DNA of 64,000 bases from Isoetes taiwanensis (GCA_021234155.1 JAJEKV010000064.1:7690001-7754000), one strand, 5' to 3'; shown: positions 44,152-56,300, numbered from the stretch's first letter. Notes: generated from the letters alone by a model not told the origin. Translations and numbers: made by a program.

Positions 44152-45538
44152 ATGAATATATTCAGGTTTGCGGGCGATATGACCCACTTAATGAGCATTG
44201 TTGTATTACTGCTCAAGATACACACGATCAAATCTTGTGCTGGTTAGTATGCAATATCTCTTGCATTTTTCTTGTCGAGCGTGCAGATTTAATGGCTTTC
44301 TTTCCTGCAAAATTGGTCTTCGTTGCTTCATGCGTGCTCCAAACGCATTGATGTAACTATATCTAATTGCCAGCATTCTATTAGATTATCCTGTTGACGT
44401 GCCTTAGTATCAAAGTTTAATTTACATTGAAGCACAACATATGCACAGGTCTGAAAATAATACACGTGCTCTTCTTGCTACTGATTGGGAACTTTATTCT
44501 TCTTGTACAGGAATATCGCTGAAGACTCAGGAATTATATGCCCTCGTTTTCGTGACAAGATATCTGGATCTCTTCGTTTCTTACATTTCTCTCTACAACA
44601 CCGTGATGAAGATAATATATTTGGCAACATCGTTTTCTATCATTTGGTATATGAGAAATCATAGGATTGTTCGAAGGTCTTATGATAAGGAGCAAGATAC
44701 ATTTCGCCATTATCTGTTAGTTATTCCATGCCTTTTATTAGCCTTTCTCTCTCATGGAAGGTCCTCATTACTTGATGTAAGGGACATGGAAATGCCTATA
44801 TGGTCTTGCGTCCATAGAAATTGTTCTAACCTTGACAATCTTTAGGTGCTATGGACATTCTCACTTTATCTTGAAGCAGTAGCCATACTTCCTCAGCTTG
44901 TTCTGCTACAGAGGACAAAGAATGTCGACAATTTGACAGGCAATTATGTGTTCTTGCTTGGGTACGCGCAATATGAATATTCTAGCATGATGATTCATCT
45001 TGCTTTGGTGGATATTTATTACAAAGAATGCGCTAAGTCTATGGTTTTATTGTGTCTTGAAATGCTGAGGTCATTGTCATTGACAAGCTTAACTGTCCCC
45101 AATACCGCTTTCTTGCTCATTTTGTTACTTGCTAAAAATGCTTCGCGCATCAGAGACTTATATAGCCATTGACCATCCGCACTAACCATCTCGGTTTTAC
45201 AGGGCTTATAGAGGCCTCTATCTTCTGAATTGGTTGTATCGATATCTGACAGAGAGTCATTATCGTCAATGGATATGTGAGTCATTAAAACTTCTCAAAT
45301 TTAAAGGAAATTTGTCATGTTTTAATGTCTGGCTAATCATTATTGTTTTTCATCATTTCTAGCCTGGGTGTCTGGAATAGTTCAAACAGCTCTTTATGCT
45401 GATTTTTTCTATTATTACATCAAAAGGTAAAAAATTTACTGTGCCAGATGGATGTATGCCATTTTCTTTCATTCATTCTTATCTGTCTCTTGTACATCCA
45501 GTTGGAAGAACAATGAGAAGCTGAACCTTCCATCATGA
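44152..45538 (+). CDS. ER lumen protein-retaining (KDEL/HDEL) receptor, six exons
   Basis: Exons 44152-44242, 44511-44776, 44846-44961, 45203-45276, 45363-45426 and 45502-45538 join in phase to 215 codons, the usual plant ERD2 length. All five introns begin GT and end AG. Exon 1 gives MNIFRFAGDMTHL. Exon 2 carries the family signature GISLKTQELYALVF.TRYLDLF and RRSYDKEQDTFRH. Exon 3 has LEAVAILPQLVLLQ and NVDNLTG; exon 4 AYRGLYLLNWLYRYL; exon 5 VQTALYADFFYYYI; exon 6 ends KLNLPS. The protein is a seven-helix Golgi membrane receptor that binds C-terminal K/HDEL of escaped ER proteins at acidic pH and returns them in COPI vesicles. The TAG at 44843-44845 is the end of intron 2, not a real stop. 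I see no damage; this looks like a working gene. Confidence 0.95.
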
Positions 45539-46828
45539 TCCAATTTCAATCGTGTTTTAACAGCAGAAGGTAGGTGACTTACTGTCACAAACAGATGTAT
45601 TATCTTTTTTTATCTTATTCTCATGTGTAGGTGTGCATTTTCAGTTAGAATACTGCATCAGCCATCATGGTATCCTATCGAATCTCAGTGTTATGCCATT
45701 CTTTGGTTTTCCTAGTGGTCTCCTCATTCATCTAAAGAGCCCAGTGAGTTTGGGAAAGAATTTACATTGGTATATATGGATTGGGTATTACTATCCTTTT
45801 CCTGGTTTGAGGAGTCTTAATCTTCTCAAAGAAGGCGATTAATGTAAAAATGTATGAAGTGACTCAAGAATACAGTCCTTTCTTCAGTATTTGTGCATGC
45901 AATGAAAGGCTCAGCCCCCTTATTTGATTTTATATTTCTACCAATCGAGTAAGGAGATTTTATGGTCCAGAGAGTGAATAATGGTTATTGATTTAAGTTT
46001 TGGTGAGATGATGCATGATAAGGAGTCCTGTGTTGGGGTTCTAATTTTGTTTTACGGGACTGGTTAAATGCTTTAAAATATATTTATTAATCAGAGTAAG
46101 CATCGGGATATATGCTGGTTTAATGCTTTAAAATATATTTATTAATGAGAGTAAGCATCGAAAGAGGCATCTTATTCTTTGAACTCCACACTCCAATGCC
46201 TATGGGTGTTCATGATCAATAACGTCAAGGCAAGTGGGTATTGATTCCTGCGGATTCAAGAACCATTCTTATCCAGAATGAAAACCGGATGCAGTAAAAC
46301 CGGAGAATCCAAATGCTTGTTTTGACGTTAGGAGCAGGAGGTCCGGATTTTGCCAGCCTCGACTCAGAACCGGCCGCGCTACCAACAAATAGCCCCGATT
46401 CTCGCAGTCGTGGGCTGGCAAGAATGCCCTCCCCCTTCCCGTTCCACATAACGTCATTTTAACAGGGTCGTTCCATTCCGTGGAAGTGACCAAAAACCAG
46501 TTGCCACAAATGCTCCTACCTGGAATGGAGCAGAAACCAGTTGCTACAAATGTTCCTACCTTGAAGCGCCCCAAAAACCTGTAGAATCAGGTTACTAAAC
46601 CAATTGCTACAAATGTTCCTACCTTGAAGCGTTCTTAACTGAAATGGCTCAATGTTGGGTATTACCCACACAACTAGGTTGTGCTCCTTCCAGCTTCATT
46701 AATGGCCTCCCACATTTGAAAACTGTAATGTTATATGTTCATGATACAAGGGGAATTACAACAGGTTGAGCATCTTTTTGTTGGCACCTTGTTTGCATCA
46801 TGTGCACCCCTACTTTCCGCTTCTCACC
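45539..46828. other. 3' flank of ERD2 with small tandem repeats
   Basis: No gene seen. A 55-bp tandem duplication at about 46060-46165 contains GCTTTAAAATATATTTATTAAT. Three copies of a CCARTTGCYACAAATGYTCC unit lie between 46498 and 46640. The first few hundred bases would include the ERD2 3' untranslated region. Confidence 0.55.
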
Positions 46829-46858
46829 TGATATGGTGGTGCTCGAAGGAGTGGCTTA
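46829..46858 (+). repeat. LTR end fragment of the 27 kb/33 kb family
   Basis: TGATATGGTGGTGCTCGAAGG matches the first bases of the LTRs at 27327 and 29698. Similarity fades after about 30 bases, so this is a relic. Confidence 0.6.
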
Positions 46859-46931
46859 ATGTTCAAAGGAAGATAGAGAAAGTGTGATCAAACTTGGTGC
46901 CTTACATCATCATCATGTTGCTGATGCCTTT

Positions 46932-46959
46932 GTCGTCGTCGTCGTCGTCATCGTCGTCA
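46932..46959. repeat. (GTC)n trinucleotide tract
   Basis: About nine GTC/ATC triplets, preceded by a CATCATCATG run. The surrounding frame (46884-47114) is Val/Ala-rich and not convincing as a gene. Confidence 0.85.
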
Positions 46960-47114
46960 TGGCGATGCCTTTACTGGGTGAGGAGATTTTGGCCTTGTGG
47001 TGTTGTTTGTTTTTAGTTCTTGCCTTTGTAGCTATGCGAAAAGTTACCAGAGCAACTGCAAAGGTGTTGTTTTTTATGAGCCCGGGCCTTCTAGAGCAAG
47101 GACCAGGATGTTGA

Positions 47115-47870
47115 TGGGAAATGGTTGGATGTCGCTATGAGTTTCATAGTTTGCATCTGCAACGTGTATTTAGGATTATTGCTTCTAATGCATCCTCTAT
47201 AAATAAATGGTGCAGGAAATCTGTGGATGAAATTTTTGGAAACCTATTGGGTACATGCTCATATGCAAGGTTCTAAAGGACTCAAAAGCTTCATTGTTTT
47301 CAAGCATAGTGAGTTATTGCCTTAAAGATGTTTTCAACTTCATCATCATGATGTCTTTTATGACTTCAGTGATGATGTTATGAATGCCAAAGATTATATG
47401 CAAGTATGGCGCTTGTGATAAAAAGAAAAATGTCAAGAATCTAATAGCTAGGGTGATCCACTGTAGAAACTATTGGTTAAGTGGTGGATTAAATGGAAAA
47501 TTGCTAAAATGCCTCTATGTTCCTATAACGGAATGCAAAAGAAGAGGAGAAAGCATGCATTACAAAGGATAGAAGCACCATTCATGCATTAGCAGTTGAA
47601 ATGCTAAAATATATAGAACCAGCAATAGGAGGGATAGTTACTGACACTTTCAATTAGATAGTACAAACAGGAATGCTTGAGAAGTGGGAGCAAAAGAGGG
47701 AGCAAGAATTAGCCAAACAACCACAAAATTATAATGGTCATCTTAATCTTTGTCAAATGATTTGGAAAAGTATTGGATGACAAACTCAAATATTGGACGA
47801 AAACTGGAGAATTATGAGCACAGGGGTAGGCAGGCTTCAAGCCAGACCACTTAACCACGGACCACTTAAT
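47115..47870. other. Intergenic, nothing recognised
   Basis: Short ORFs only; no motif or repeat identified. Confidence 0.45.
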
Positions 47871-47874
47871 CACA

Positions 47875-48012
47875 CTAAGGATCTTGATAGAGCAAGCTAA
47901 GAGCCAGCACAAAAAATTCATTTGCTGCTTTGTGGACTTCAGAAAAACATTTGACACAATACCCAAGGAAAAGCTACAATGATTGACGGACCTACAAGCA
48001 CCAAACAGAATA
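47875..48012 (+). pseudogene. LINE reverse transcriptase fragment
   Basis: Reads LRILIEQAKSQHKKFICCFVDFRKTFDTIPKEKL, shown here only as the conserved RT block around CFVDFRKTFDTIP. It resembles the LINEs at 14 and 37 kb but is closer to intact at FRK-FDT. About 45 codons survive. Confidence 0.75.
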
Positions 48013-48299
48013 ATAGAGTCCATTTGCATCCCTTAATAGGGTGCTCAAGTTTTGGAATGGTTGTTCAAACATTAGATACCCATGACTATCAAATATGACC
48101 ATCAAATATGCTAAAGTCCAAAGTAGTGAGGAAACCTAATACAATGGTGACTAATTTTTCCAAGTGTTCATTTAGGAAAAAGAAAATCGCATCACAATTA
48201 TTAGTCAAGAGTTTATTTAGAAAGAAGAAAAACATAGGAAGTTGAGGCTCTAGAAATTGGACTTGAACCCCTTTGGCATTCTAAACTAAGCAATCATGA

Positions 48300-50367
48300 C
48301 CATTCTTTGGCTCGTGAAGGTGCCCCTTCTTCTCCTAAGAGTTTGGTATCATCCGTGGCAGTTGGATCTGAGGGGCAGGAGAGGCAGGCTTCTGTGCACC
48401 TCAATCCACTGGCATTGCCTCATGCTCCTATTTCTTCCAGTAGCATATGTGTACCTAGTTCAACTGAGACAGCAGCTTCCGCTCTCTCCTCTTCTCAGCT
48501 TGTTAGTCTAGCGTCTGACCCTATGCCTCATGATTCTAGAGGCAGTGTGGTACAGGTGACCCGAGAAAGCTCCTCTGAAAAGGTGGTACTTCCAAATGCA
48601 CCTCCAACACATGTTGGAAGTTCTTCAGAACAAATGAGATTAGCAGCTCCTGCTCAAAAGAATGTGATAGAGCTTGATCCCCAACACATGTTGAGGGTCT
48701 CTCACGTGAAGGAGGCTCTTCTGGACAAAAAGAACATCGAACGCATGTTGGATGTTCCTCAAGGCAGGAGGAGTTTCCCCCTCTTCCCTCGAATAAGCCT
48801 GGGATACCTTTTTCTTCCTCCACGCCACCTGCCTCGACCTCTACACCGTGGAGGTCTTCTGACACAGTGGCAACGGTTACAGGTGTCTGCTTCTCTGAGT
48901 GGCTATGCAAAGGTGTGTCATCTCCAGCCACGTCACTTCGTGTCTCAGAGGCCATTGCCACCATGGTGGACAATAATAAGAAAGAAGTTGCATCCTATCT
49001 TCAGCTTGTGCCAAGCAGATTCCATGGATATTTTGTTACCACCAAATGAAATTTTTATGAGGTTCGTGGAGTGCAGTCAACTTTTGAGCTTTTGGGGCCC
49101 CCGTGGTGTAGATCACCATGAGACTCACCATCGCCATGTGGAGCAATTAGTTGCATGCTCGCTGTTTGTTACTTCACCGCCCCTTCTTGGATTTGAAGCT
49201 GCTGATCTTGGTTATCCGGCATCCGCACAAATTAGGGCTTCCCGCAGACATCACCGATCAAGCTCGTGGGCAAAGATCACCGCTTGTTTTCTCCTAATGT
49301 TTGAGTCCCCCGAATGGCTCAACTCATAGAACGAGGTGTTGATCCTCCGTGGAAACATTTCTTGTTGTATCAACAAGATGTTCCCCGACTCTTTCCGTGT
49401 AAGCCGATGCCTTATGCGGCTCCATTCTCGATTGCTATTGAAGATTTCAAAATTTCAAGATCCCGAAGTTCATTTCTCGCTATTGCTAGTGAGATTGGAC
49501 TTCACTTGCAACATGCTATAACCAATGGCATTACTAAGATTTGTGTAGCACGCCCTATTCATCGTGATCTGCCTCACACAATTGTTGTTCAAAGTGGGTC
49601 CATGTTCTTTCCATTCAAGCTACGTTTGTTAAATGGCCCAGAGCTAGCTCTCATATTCCCTGAGGCCCCTCTCTTTACTCAATTTCGTAAGTCTTACCAG
49701 CAGGCTCCTCCAGGTGCCTCTGCTACAAATCCTACTCCTAGCTCTCCTCCTTCTTCAATGGATGTCTCTTATCCTCCTATGACTTCTTCTACATCTATTC
49801 CAGCTGCTGGTCCCGTGCCTCTGCTGCTGGATCAACAGAGGCAAAGGTTGGATGAGATTCAGAGGTCGCAAGAGCAGGTGGAAGCAGCTCGTGGGCAGTA
49901 CATGGACATTGATCGCCGTGGTGCCCACCCTCCACCTAAACATCCACCGGCTCTTCATCAACCTCGAAAGTCAGCTAAGGGTTCTAACACTTCTGCATCT
50001 CAGCTCTCCTCTGCACTTGCTATACGTGATTCTGATCCTTCTGCTACATGTGGTCGCTTTGCTCCACTTCAGTGGGCTGAGTTGGCTGAAGATAATACTG
50101 TCTTGTCGAAGGACCAAGTTACATCTTCAAATTCTCATGAGATTCCGGTAGTCATATCGAATTTCATTACAGGTTGAATGCGGTTAGACTCTTAAGCAGA
50201 GCCTTATCTCCTTTTACTTATCTAGTATGGAGTAAGCACATGGTGTCGCAGGCTCGTGTTCCAGCAGCATCCTCTTGTGTTTACACAACTAGATGAGAAA
50301 TATTCATTTTGTACTTATTCTTGCTCATTAATAAACTTTTTGTTCTTCCTTCAAAAAAAAAAAAAAA
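48300..50367 (+). pseudogene. Retroposed transcript with two long frames of unknown family and poly(A) tail
   Basis: Two overlapping frames, 48307-49329 (340 codons) and 49314-50177 (287 codons), look like one protein split by a frameshift at about 49320: the first ends with ESPEWLNS and the second continues LIERGVDPPW. The N-terminal part is Ser/Pro-rich. The middle has WWTIIRKKL, LLPPNEIFMRFVECSQLLSF and RHHR. The second frame has FLLYQQDVPRLFPCKPMP, LRLLNGPELALIFPE, a Gln/Glu/Arg stretch (QQRQRLDEIQRSQEQVEAAR) and RFAPLQWAELAED near the end. An AATAAA (50330) and a 15-base A-run (50353-50367) follow, so it arrived as an RNA copy. RF-L-ELAED-like C-termini occur in LINE ORF1 proteins, making that the leading guess. 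In 48780-49040 a different frame looks equally coding, hinting at a second frameshift. Confidence 0.6.
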
Positions 50368-50649
50368 TACCAATACTATTTGAGGACAAGGTAAAATTGC
50401 AGGTTCAAATGTTCACGAAGATCTTTGCATAACATTCCAAAAGCAAGCATTGAATTATCAAATGTCAAATGTTAATAGTAGGTCCAAATTCACGTGTTTC
50501 AAACAAAAGTGAAATGTTCGCAGCGGCCTTGGTCACCATGATAAATTTCTTATAGGGCTAATTGTTTTTTCGTTGCATCTTTTTAACTAATGTCTGAGAT
50601 TTGCTACGTTTGTTAGATGCTTGTGGCAGATTAAGGCACCTCTAATACC

Positions 50650-51380
50650 TCTCAGATTTCCTTGCAAGCCTGGAAGGCGAAGCGAGTTGCTATTAGTTCT
50701 GCCCCATCTACTCCACCTGTTCGATGCACATGTTTCTCTGCACCTTCTGCTTCACTTGTTGTGCCTATTGCTCATACTCCTACTTCCTCCATTGACCCGG
50801 TTCCCCCAATTGTCCCTTCTATTAGATGCCTATGTATGGCTTCACATTCTGGCTTTGCCTCGTCTGGTTTCTTCTGTATCTTTTGCTTTGATTCCTATCC
50901 CAGTTTTTTTCCTAGCATTAGCAGGTCCTTATGTTGATTTGAGCCACTCTTTACTGACTGCAAATTTTACAGTCCCCTACAAACACTTCAGTTATAGATG
51001 GCCCAGATCCAGAACTTGCAATCTTCAGTTACATCTGATGCTTCTTTTCATGAAGAGATCGAGGTCCTTCGACAAGAACTTCATGAATGTGCTTCTCGAT
51101 CTGTTCCCAATTTTAAGACGGAATCATTGTGCCATCGGTACGAATTCCTGTGTGCTAAGGAGGCCAGGTTATGGGAGTTGCATGCATGATTGACTTCTTT
51201 ATCTTTTCATGTTCCCGATGCGGTTCTTTGGATGGTCGAAGAAGGTAAGGCTACCATTTTATAGGAAATGAAGTTTTTGGTCATTGCTGATCGCAAAGGG
51301 TGTGATATTACTCTGGACTTTGATGACTATGCTGGCCCTGCCTTCTCTGCTGATGATTCTAGCAACTTGAAGTTGGCATG
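50650..51380 (+). pseudogene. Degenerate coding relic, possibly LINE-derived
   Basis: In one frame a Ser/Pro-rich part (50662-50937) is followed, after stops, by IQNLQSSVTSDASFHEEIEVLRQELHE and CHRYEFLCAKEARLWELHA (50998-51189), then VPDAVLWMVEEGKA. The last two blocks resemble the helical segment between endonuclease and RT in LINEs (KE..W..RA...WL.EGD). Several stops make it non-functional. It may be the continuation of the element that supplied the preceding unit. Confidence 0.35.
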
Positions 51381-51739
51381 ACAAGCATCATTGGCGCCCT
51401 GTTGCTTCTAGGTCCACAATACTCCTCTATTTCTCCTTTCTCTACATCCCCGCAGTCTCGGTTTCTAATATGGAGCAAGCACGGTGGAGCGGTCCACAAC
51501 AAATGGGCTCGAAAAAATATGTAAGTAATATTCCTGCATGTTTTTCCAAGTGGACAATAAATAAGGGGTCATAGGATATCTAAAAATACCTACTGAAGCA
51601 GATGAATTACTACGAATAAGGCAGCGATGCAATCGAGTAGGGCTTTGACATCTAGAAAAAACACATCGTTCAAAAAGTCAAAAGGCCAAAAGGTCCAGGA
51701 TTTTAATTATCTAACGTATATATGTTCTTATGTTTGTCG

Positions 51740-52250
51740 CGCTTATCCGACCGTCCGTTCGAGACCCTACAGCTCACGTGGCTTTTGAACGTATCCTATG
51801 GTTCAGATGGCTTGGGAGTTTCTATATAAATTCTATATAGGCGATACGGTCCAAGTTGATTTGATCACATTGCTTGGGGCCATATCCTATGGCTCAGATG
51901 GCTTCGGAGTTTCTATATAGATTCTATATAGATGATCCTACGGTCCAGGTTCTTTTTTATCTTGATCGTCGGTCTGAGATTCTACGGCGCACATTGCTTG
52001 AGGATATATCCTACGGTGCACATAGCTTTGAGAATTATATGCACTTGATTCTAGGTCCAGGTTGCTCTTGATCCTGATCGTCGATCCGAGATCCTCTGGC
52101 TCAAATCCTCTGGCTCACTTTTGCTTTGAGACATATCCTATGGTGCACATGGCTTTGGGAATTATATGTACTCGATCCTACGGCCCAGGTTGTTCTTGAT
52201 TCTGATCATCGATCCGAGATCCTAAGGCTCAAGTTGCTTTAGATTTTTTC
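51740..52250. repeat. Diverged tandem repeat of about 90-127 bp, four units
   Basis: Units carry ATATCCTAYGGTKCASATGGC near 51793, 51883, 52006 and 52133, and between them CGATCCTACGGTCCAGGTTG- and GATCSTCGATCCGAGATCCT-type strings. It produces a 65-codon open frame without gene character. Confidence 0.85.
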
Positions 52251-52479
52251 CAAGTGGCGCAATCTCAACCCTTGCTCAAGTCCAAGGTCCTACGGCTCAC
52301 ATTGAATGCTCGGCCCTTTAGAAGAGGCTTTTAAAAATTTTATGTTATTTTGGAGATTTAAACCCTAGTCATTGCCCCTCAGGCCCCCCATTCTAACCAC
52401 TAAATCAAACATTAATACATTAAAATAATTAATACTCAAATATACTTAAGGATAATAATGTAATTAAGATAAAATAGAT

Positions 52480-53720
52480 TATAATGTTCAGAATGTTTTA
52501 GATAGTTCTAGTTTGGAAGGCTCTAAAAAGCTCTAGAATCTTCTAGATAGTTCTAGAATGCTATATAAAGTTCCAGAATATTCTAAAAAGCTCTAAAAAC
52601 TTTTCGACTATAAGAGAATCTTGGGTGAGTCTAAGGGAATCCTTTTAGAAAATTCTAGAATGTTGTAGAATGTTTTAGAATGAAAGAAAATTTATAGAAA
52701 TCCTTCCAGAAAGTTCCAAATTATTCTAGAATGTTCTAGAAAGCTCTATAATATAAGAGAATTTACGAGAATGTAAGGAAATTTAATATTTCCAGAAAGT
52801 TCTAGGAAGTTCCGAAGTTTTAGAATGTAAAGGAATCTAGGGAATCTAAGAAAATTCCATAAAATAAAAGGGAATATAAGAAAAATATTCATAAATCTGA
52901 GTGAATCTCTTAAAATCTAGGGGAATCTAAGGGAATCTTCTTGAAACCTAAGGGAAGAATCTTGATGAGATCTTAGGGGACTCTTCATAGAATCTATTTG
53001 AATCTCATATAATGTAAGGGAATCTAGGGCAATCTCATAAAATCTAAAGGAGTTTAAGGGGATCTAAAGGAATCTAAGAGAATCTTCATAAAATCTTACA
53101 GAACCCAGGGGAAACTTAGAGAATTTCATAAAATCGATCTCCATAAAGTTTTTGAAGGAGAATTTTGATGGAATCTTAGAGAATTTAGAAAAACCTTATA
53201 AAATGTAAACGAACTTAAGGGAATTTTCATAATATTTAATGACATCTAAGGGAACCAAGGGGAATCTTCATAAAATCTTAGAGAAGGGAATCTCCATAGA
53301 ATATAAGGCAGCTCTCCTAAAATCTAAGGGAATGTAAAGGAATCTGATAAAATCTAAGAAGATTTTCGAAAATCTAGTGGAATCTTGACGTCGGTCCGAA
53401 CTTATGTCGTAGAAACTTGCACCGTAGGACGTGTTAAATAACTTATGTCTTGTTCTACATTGTTTTGAAATGTTCTAGAAAGTTCTACAATATTTTAGAA
53501 TGTTCTAGATCTCATGGCTAAGCATCTCAATCTAAAAATAGAAAGTATTTTTTGACTGGGGTGTTCTTGAATGTTATAGAAAGCTCTGGAATGTACATCG
53601 GTAAGCACCTAAAAGTAGAAAGTTTTTTTTTGAAAACCTGCAAATAGTCTAAATAGAATGTTTGAATGTTATAGAGGATTCTAGAATGTTCTAGAGACCA
53701 AGGAATAAGCACCTCAAGCT
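52480..53720. repeat. 1.2 kb degenerate array of TTCTAGAA and AATCTAAGGGAATC motifs
   Basis: The flanks are dense in TTCTAGAATGTTCTAGAA-like palindromic strings. The centre (about 52840-53370) consists of AATCTAAGGGAATCT and CATAAAATCTAAGG variants every 10-25 bases. It contains no ORF. The alternation of GAA and TTC resembles heat-shock-element consensus, but there is no adjoining gene. Confidence 0.85.
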
Positions 53721-53929
53721 CAAAGTAAAAAGTCTTCGAAAGTATCTTCTAGGATGTTGTAGACACACATGTGCAAGCACCGCATGTCTAAATAAGGACA
53801 CGAGTAAGCACCTCACGACCAAAATGGAAAGTTTAAACTCTACTTCTTCATAATGTTCTGAAACATGCACTGATATAAAAATGCTCCGTGGAAACATGGT
53901 AAAATTGGAACATGCACCGTAGGACGTGC

Positions 53930-55315
53930 TAAATTTCTTGTATATATATATAGATTTATGACCTGCCTATTGGACATCGATCAACACCGAATTAGTACTG
54001 CAACCAGTTCTGACTTCAGCAATCTAACATTAAGCTCTTTCTATTCCAAATTCTTCTTGAAGATCTGAATTCCTTACGACAACGTAGACTGCATTCCTTA
54101 GTTATAATCATAGCTTGTTTCTAGTATCCTAATCGTAAGTTTTCTCTAAACCAACTGCAATCTTTGATTATAGACTAAGGTGAAGTTGTGGAGATCAATC
54201 CATAAAGCCTAAGCCTGAGCCAAAGATAATAGATTTTTCATAGCCCAGTGGATCCAGTTAGGTGGCCAATTATATGCCCATATCATTGTTGTATGCTGAC
54301 ACTGATCTTTCAGGAATTCTTGCACTTCAGTTTAAGTTCTAAATTAAGTTCTCCTAGGTTCTACAATTCATATTAGTTTCCTTCATCTAAATCTTCCATT
54401 CCACGTTGTCTAGGGGTGTCTTGGCCATCGCATAGAGTCCTACAATTATTGCAATAATGCTGGTGTTCCTATTACTCCCATTCCACCATCGGTTCCACCT
54501 CCGGGTCCTTTGATTTCTACTCTAACCCCAATTTTTTCTCCGACTTAGTATTTGTTATATTCTGTATGGTATCGGACGTTTCCCGTTGTAGAGGATGAAT
54601 TGTGTTTGTACAATCCTCTCTTCCCTGTTTAATAGCTTGTGGTATGTTAGGTTTTAAAAAAGAATGATAGGCTTGGGTTCGTATGGGTTTTCTCCTTGGT
54701 TGGTTTTAAAAATGTTGGGCCATTTTTTAGATGCCAGTTTGTAAGCATTAGGGTCTTTTCTTCTTTTAGAATATGCGGTGTTCGGGTTAGATAATCTACA
54801 CGAAGATTGGTTTTAGTTTCATAGGGGTTATTCCCTTGCATATGAAGTGGTCGGGCCTTTTTATTATAGGATGGTTGGTTAGTTGTTCTGATTTCATGTA
54901 CTTTTTAGCAAGTTTGCCTAACTCCTCTAACAACAATTCCTGCAATTCTATCTTGTCCAGGTACCATGCCACATCATTCAAACTTATCATATGCCCTTAG
55001 ATTACACAAATTTCCATCTGCAACTGACAAAAGTCTAAAAACTCAAGAAAATTGGGCTTTATTTCCTTGCTAGTTTTTGTTGAATCGGCGAAACGGCAGA
55101 AGAAGGGAAGTTTACTTTGCTTTTGCTTTCACACTGCGACAAGTAGTTGAAGCACAGATAATCCGGTATGCAGAGGTCCCTTCATTTTCATTTTGTGATA
55201 TAGTGTTGTGCTCAATTAACAATAAAAATAATTGGTCTAAACTCTAGTTTTTGGGCCCTAATCAACCACATCGTAGTTTGAATGTCGCCATGTGATGGAG
55301 ATTGGTTAGTGAGCT
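53930..55315. other. Intergenic, nothing recognised
   Basis: Preceded by TGCACCGTAGGACGTG (53913), which also occurs at 53418. The remainder is AT-rich with two 64-codon minus-strand frames without motifs. Confidence 0.45.
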
Positions 55316-55319
55316 TATA

Positions 55320-56300
55320 TGTGATGTTTCTTATATTTATACGGTATACGTATACATACTACGACACGTCACCAGGATAAAACTAGACCCTTATATTGGG
55401 CTAACCTAAAAGGGTTTTTATTAGCTATGCTAAAATGCTAATTAGGTTATTAATTAGTAAAAGTCAGCCAACTAGGAGTGCCAACTGGCCCAAATCGATT
55501 AGTCAGGGGGGATTTGCTAAGTTTGGAGGGCAAATTGGGGCCCTACCCCCAATTCTGCCCCAAATTGATTTGGAGAGAGTTGGAGGAAGGAGGAGCTACT
55601 AGCTACTGCAACCAGAATTGAAGAATGGAAGCCTTTCATGACAATACAATGGCTCTAGCCAAGAGACCGGTTAGTCCCTAGATAGTCTATGCTTCAGCTA
55701 ATCCTTCTCTGGTTAGATGGAATGGATAATTTCTCTTTTATGTGTTACTAAGATGATGATGTATACTTTGATTATGATTGTGTTCTCTCTTTCTGTTCTC
55801 CTGTGTGTCTGGGGTTAAGGGAGGGTAGAGACCTGAAAGCTTTCTAGAAGTAGAGATGTCTCTAGCTAGGACCCTTAAGATCCAGTAAATGCGGCCTATG
55901 CATAAGAGCCCACCTAGCTGTGGATGCTATATCGTGATTCAGCACCAGATAATGGGTATGATGGTGAAACGAAATGGGGTCTTGCCTAGCGTGGCTATAT
56001 GACTCCTACAGTGTGCTAAGCTTATAGTCAGTCCTCGCATTGGGATTGGATATGGGTCTGACACCTCCTGGATCACAGGAAACGTGCCTATATGGATTTT
56101 GGGGGGTTCAAGTCGGGTACAGATGGGGGGCCGCTAAGGAGGCATGCATTCGACATTTACAAGCGATGGCCAACAGTTGATGAGTTTTGGTGGTGATGGT
56201 GAAATTTATTGCTGGGATTTAAGAATGAGAAGATGCATGGGTGCTGGCTTCATGGTGCGCTGGAAGTAGCACCGGCTTAGAGGTCTTTTTCTCAGCAAGC
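55320..56300 (+). repeat. Possible LTR or LTR remnant
   Basis: Starts TGTGATGTTTC and has GTATACG repeats shortly after, resembling the starts at 60628 (plus) and 62771 (minus). It later contains GGGTAGAGACC, also found near 62050 on the minus strand. The 3' end and any target-site duplication were not located. Confidence 0.3.

Noticed and set aside
44441-45172. Two adjacent ERD2-like frames suggesting a split or dead gene
   Set aside because: The apparent stop at 44843-44845 and the divergent ends lie in introns; GT-AG splicing restores all family blocks in phase.
48536-48973. 145-codon minus-strand frame
   Set aside because: Shadow of the plus-strand retroposed frames; composition follows from the complementary Ser/Pro-rich coding.
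51740-52250. CRISPR-like array
   Set aside because: Units are long, diverged and contiguous, with no constant-repeat/variable-spacer pattern.
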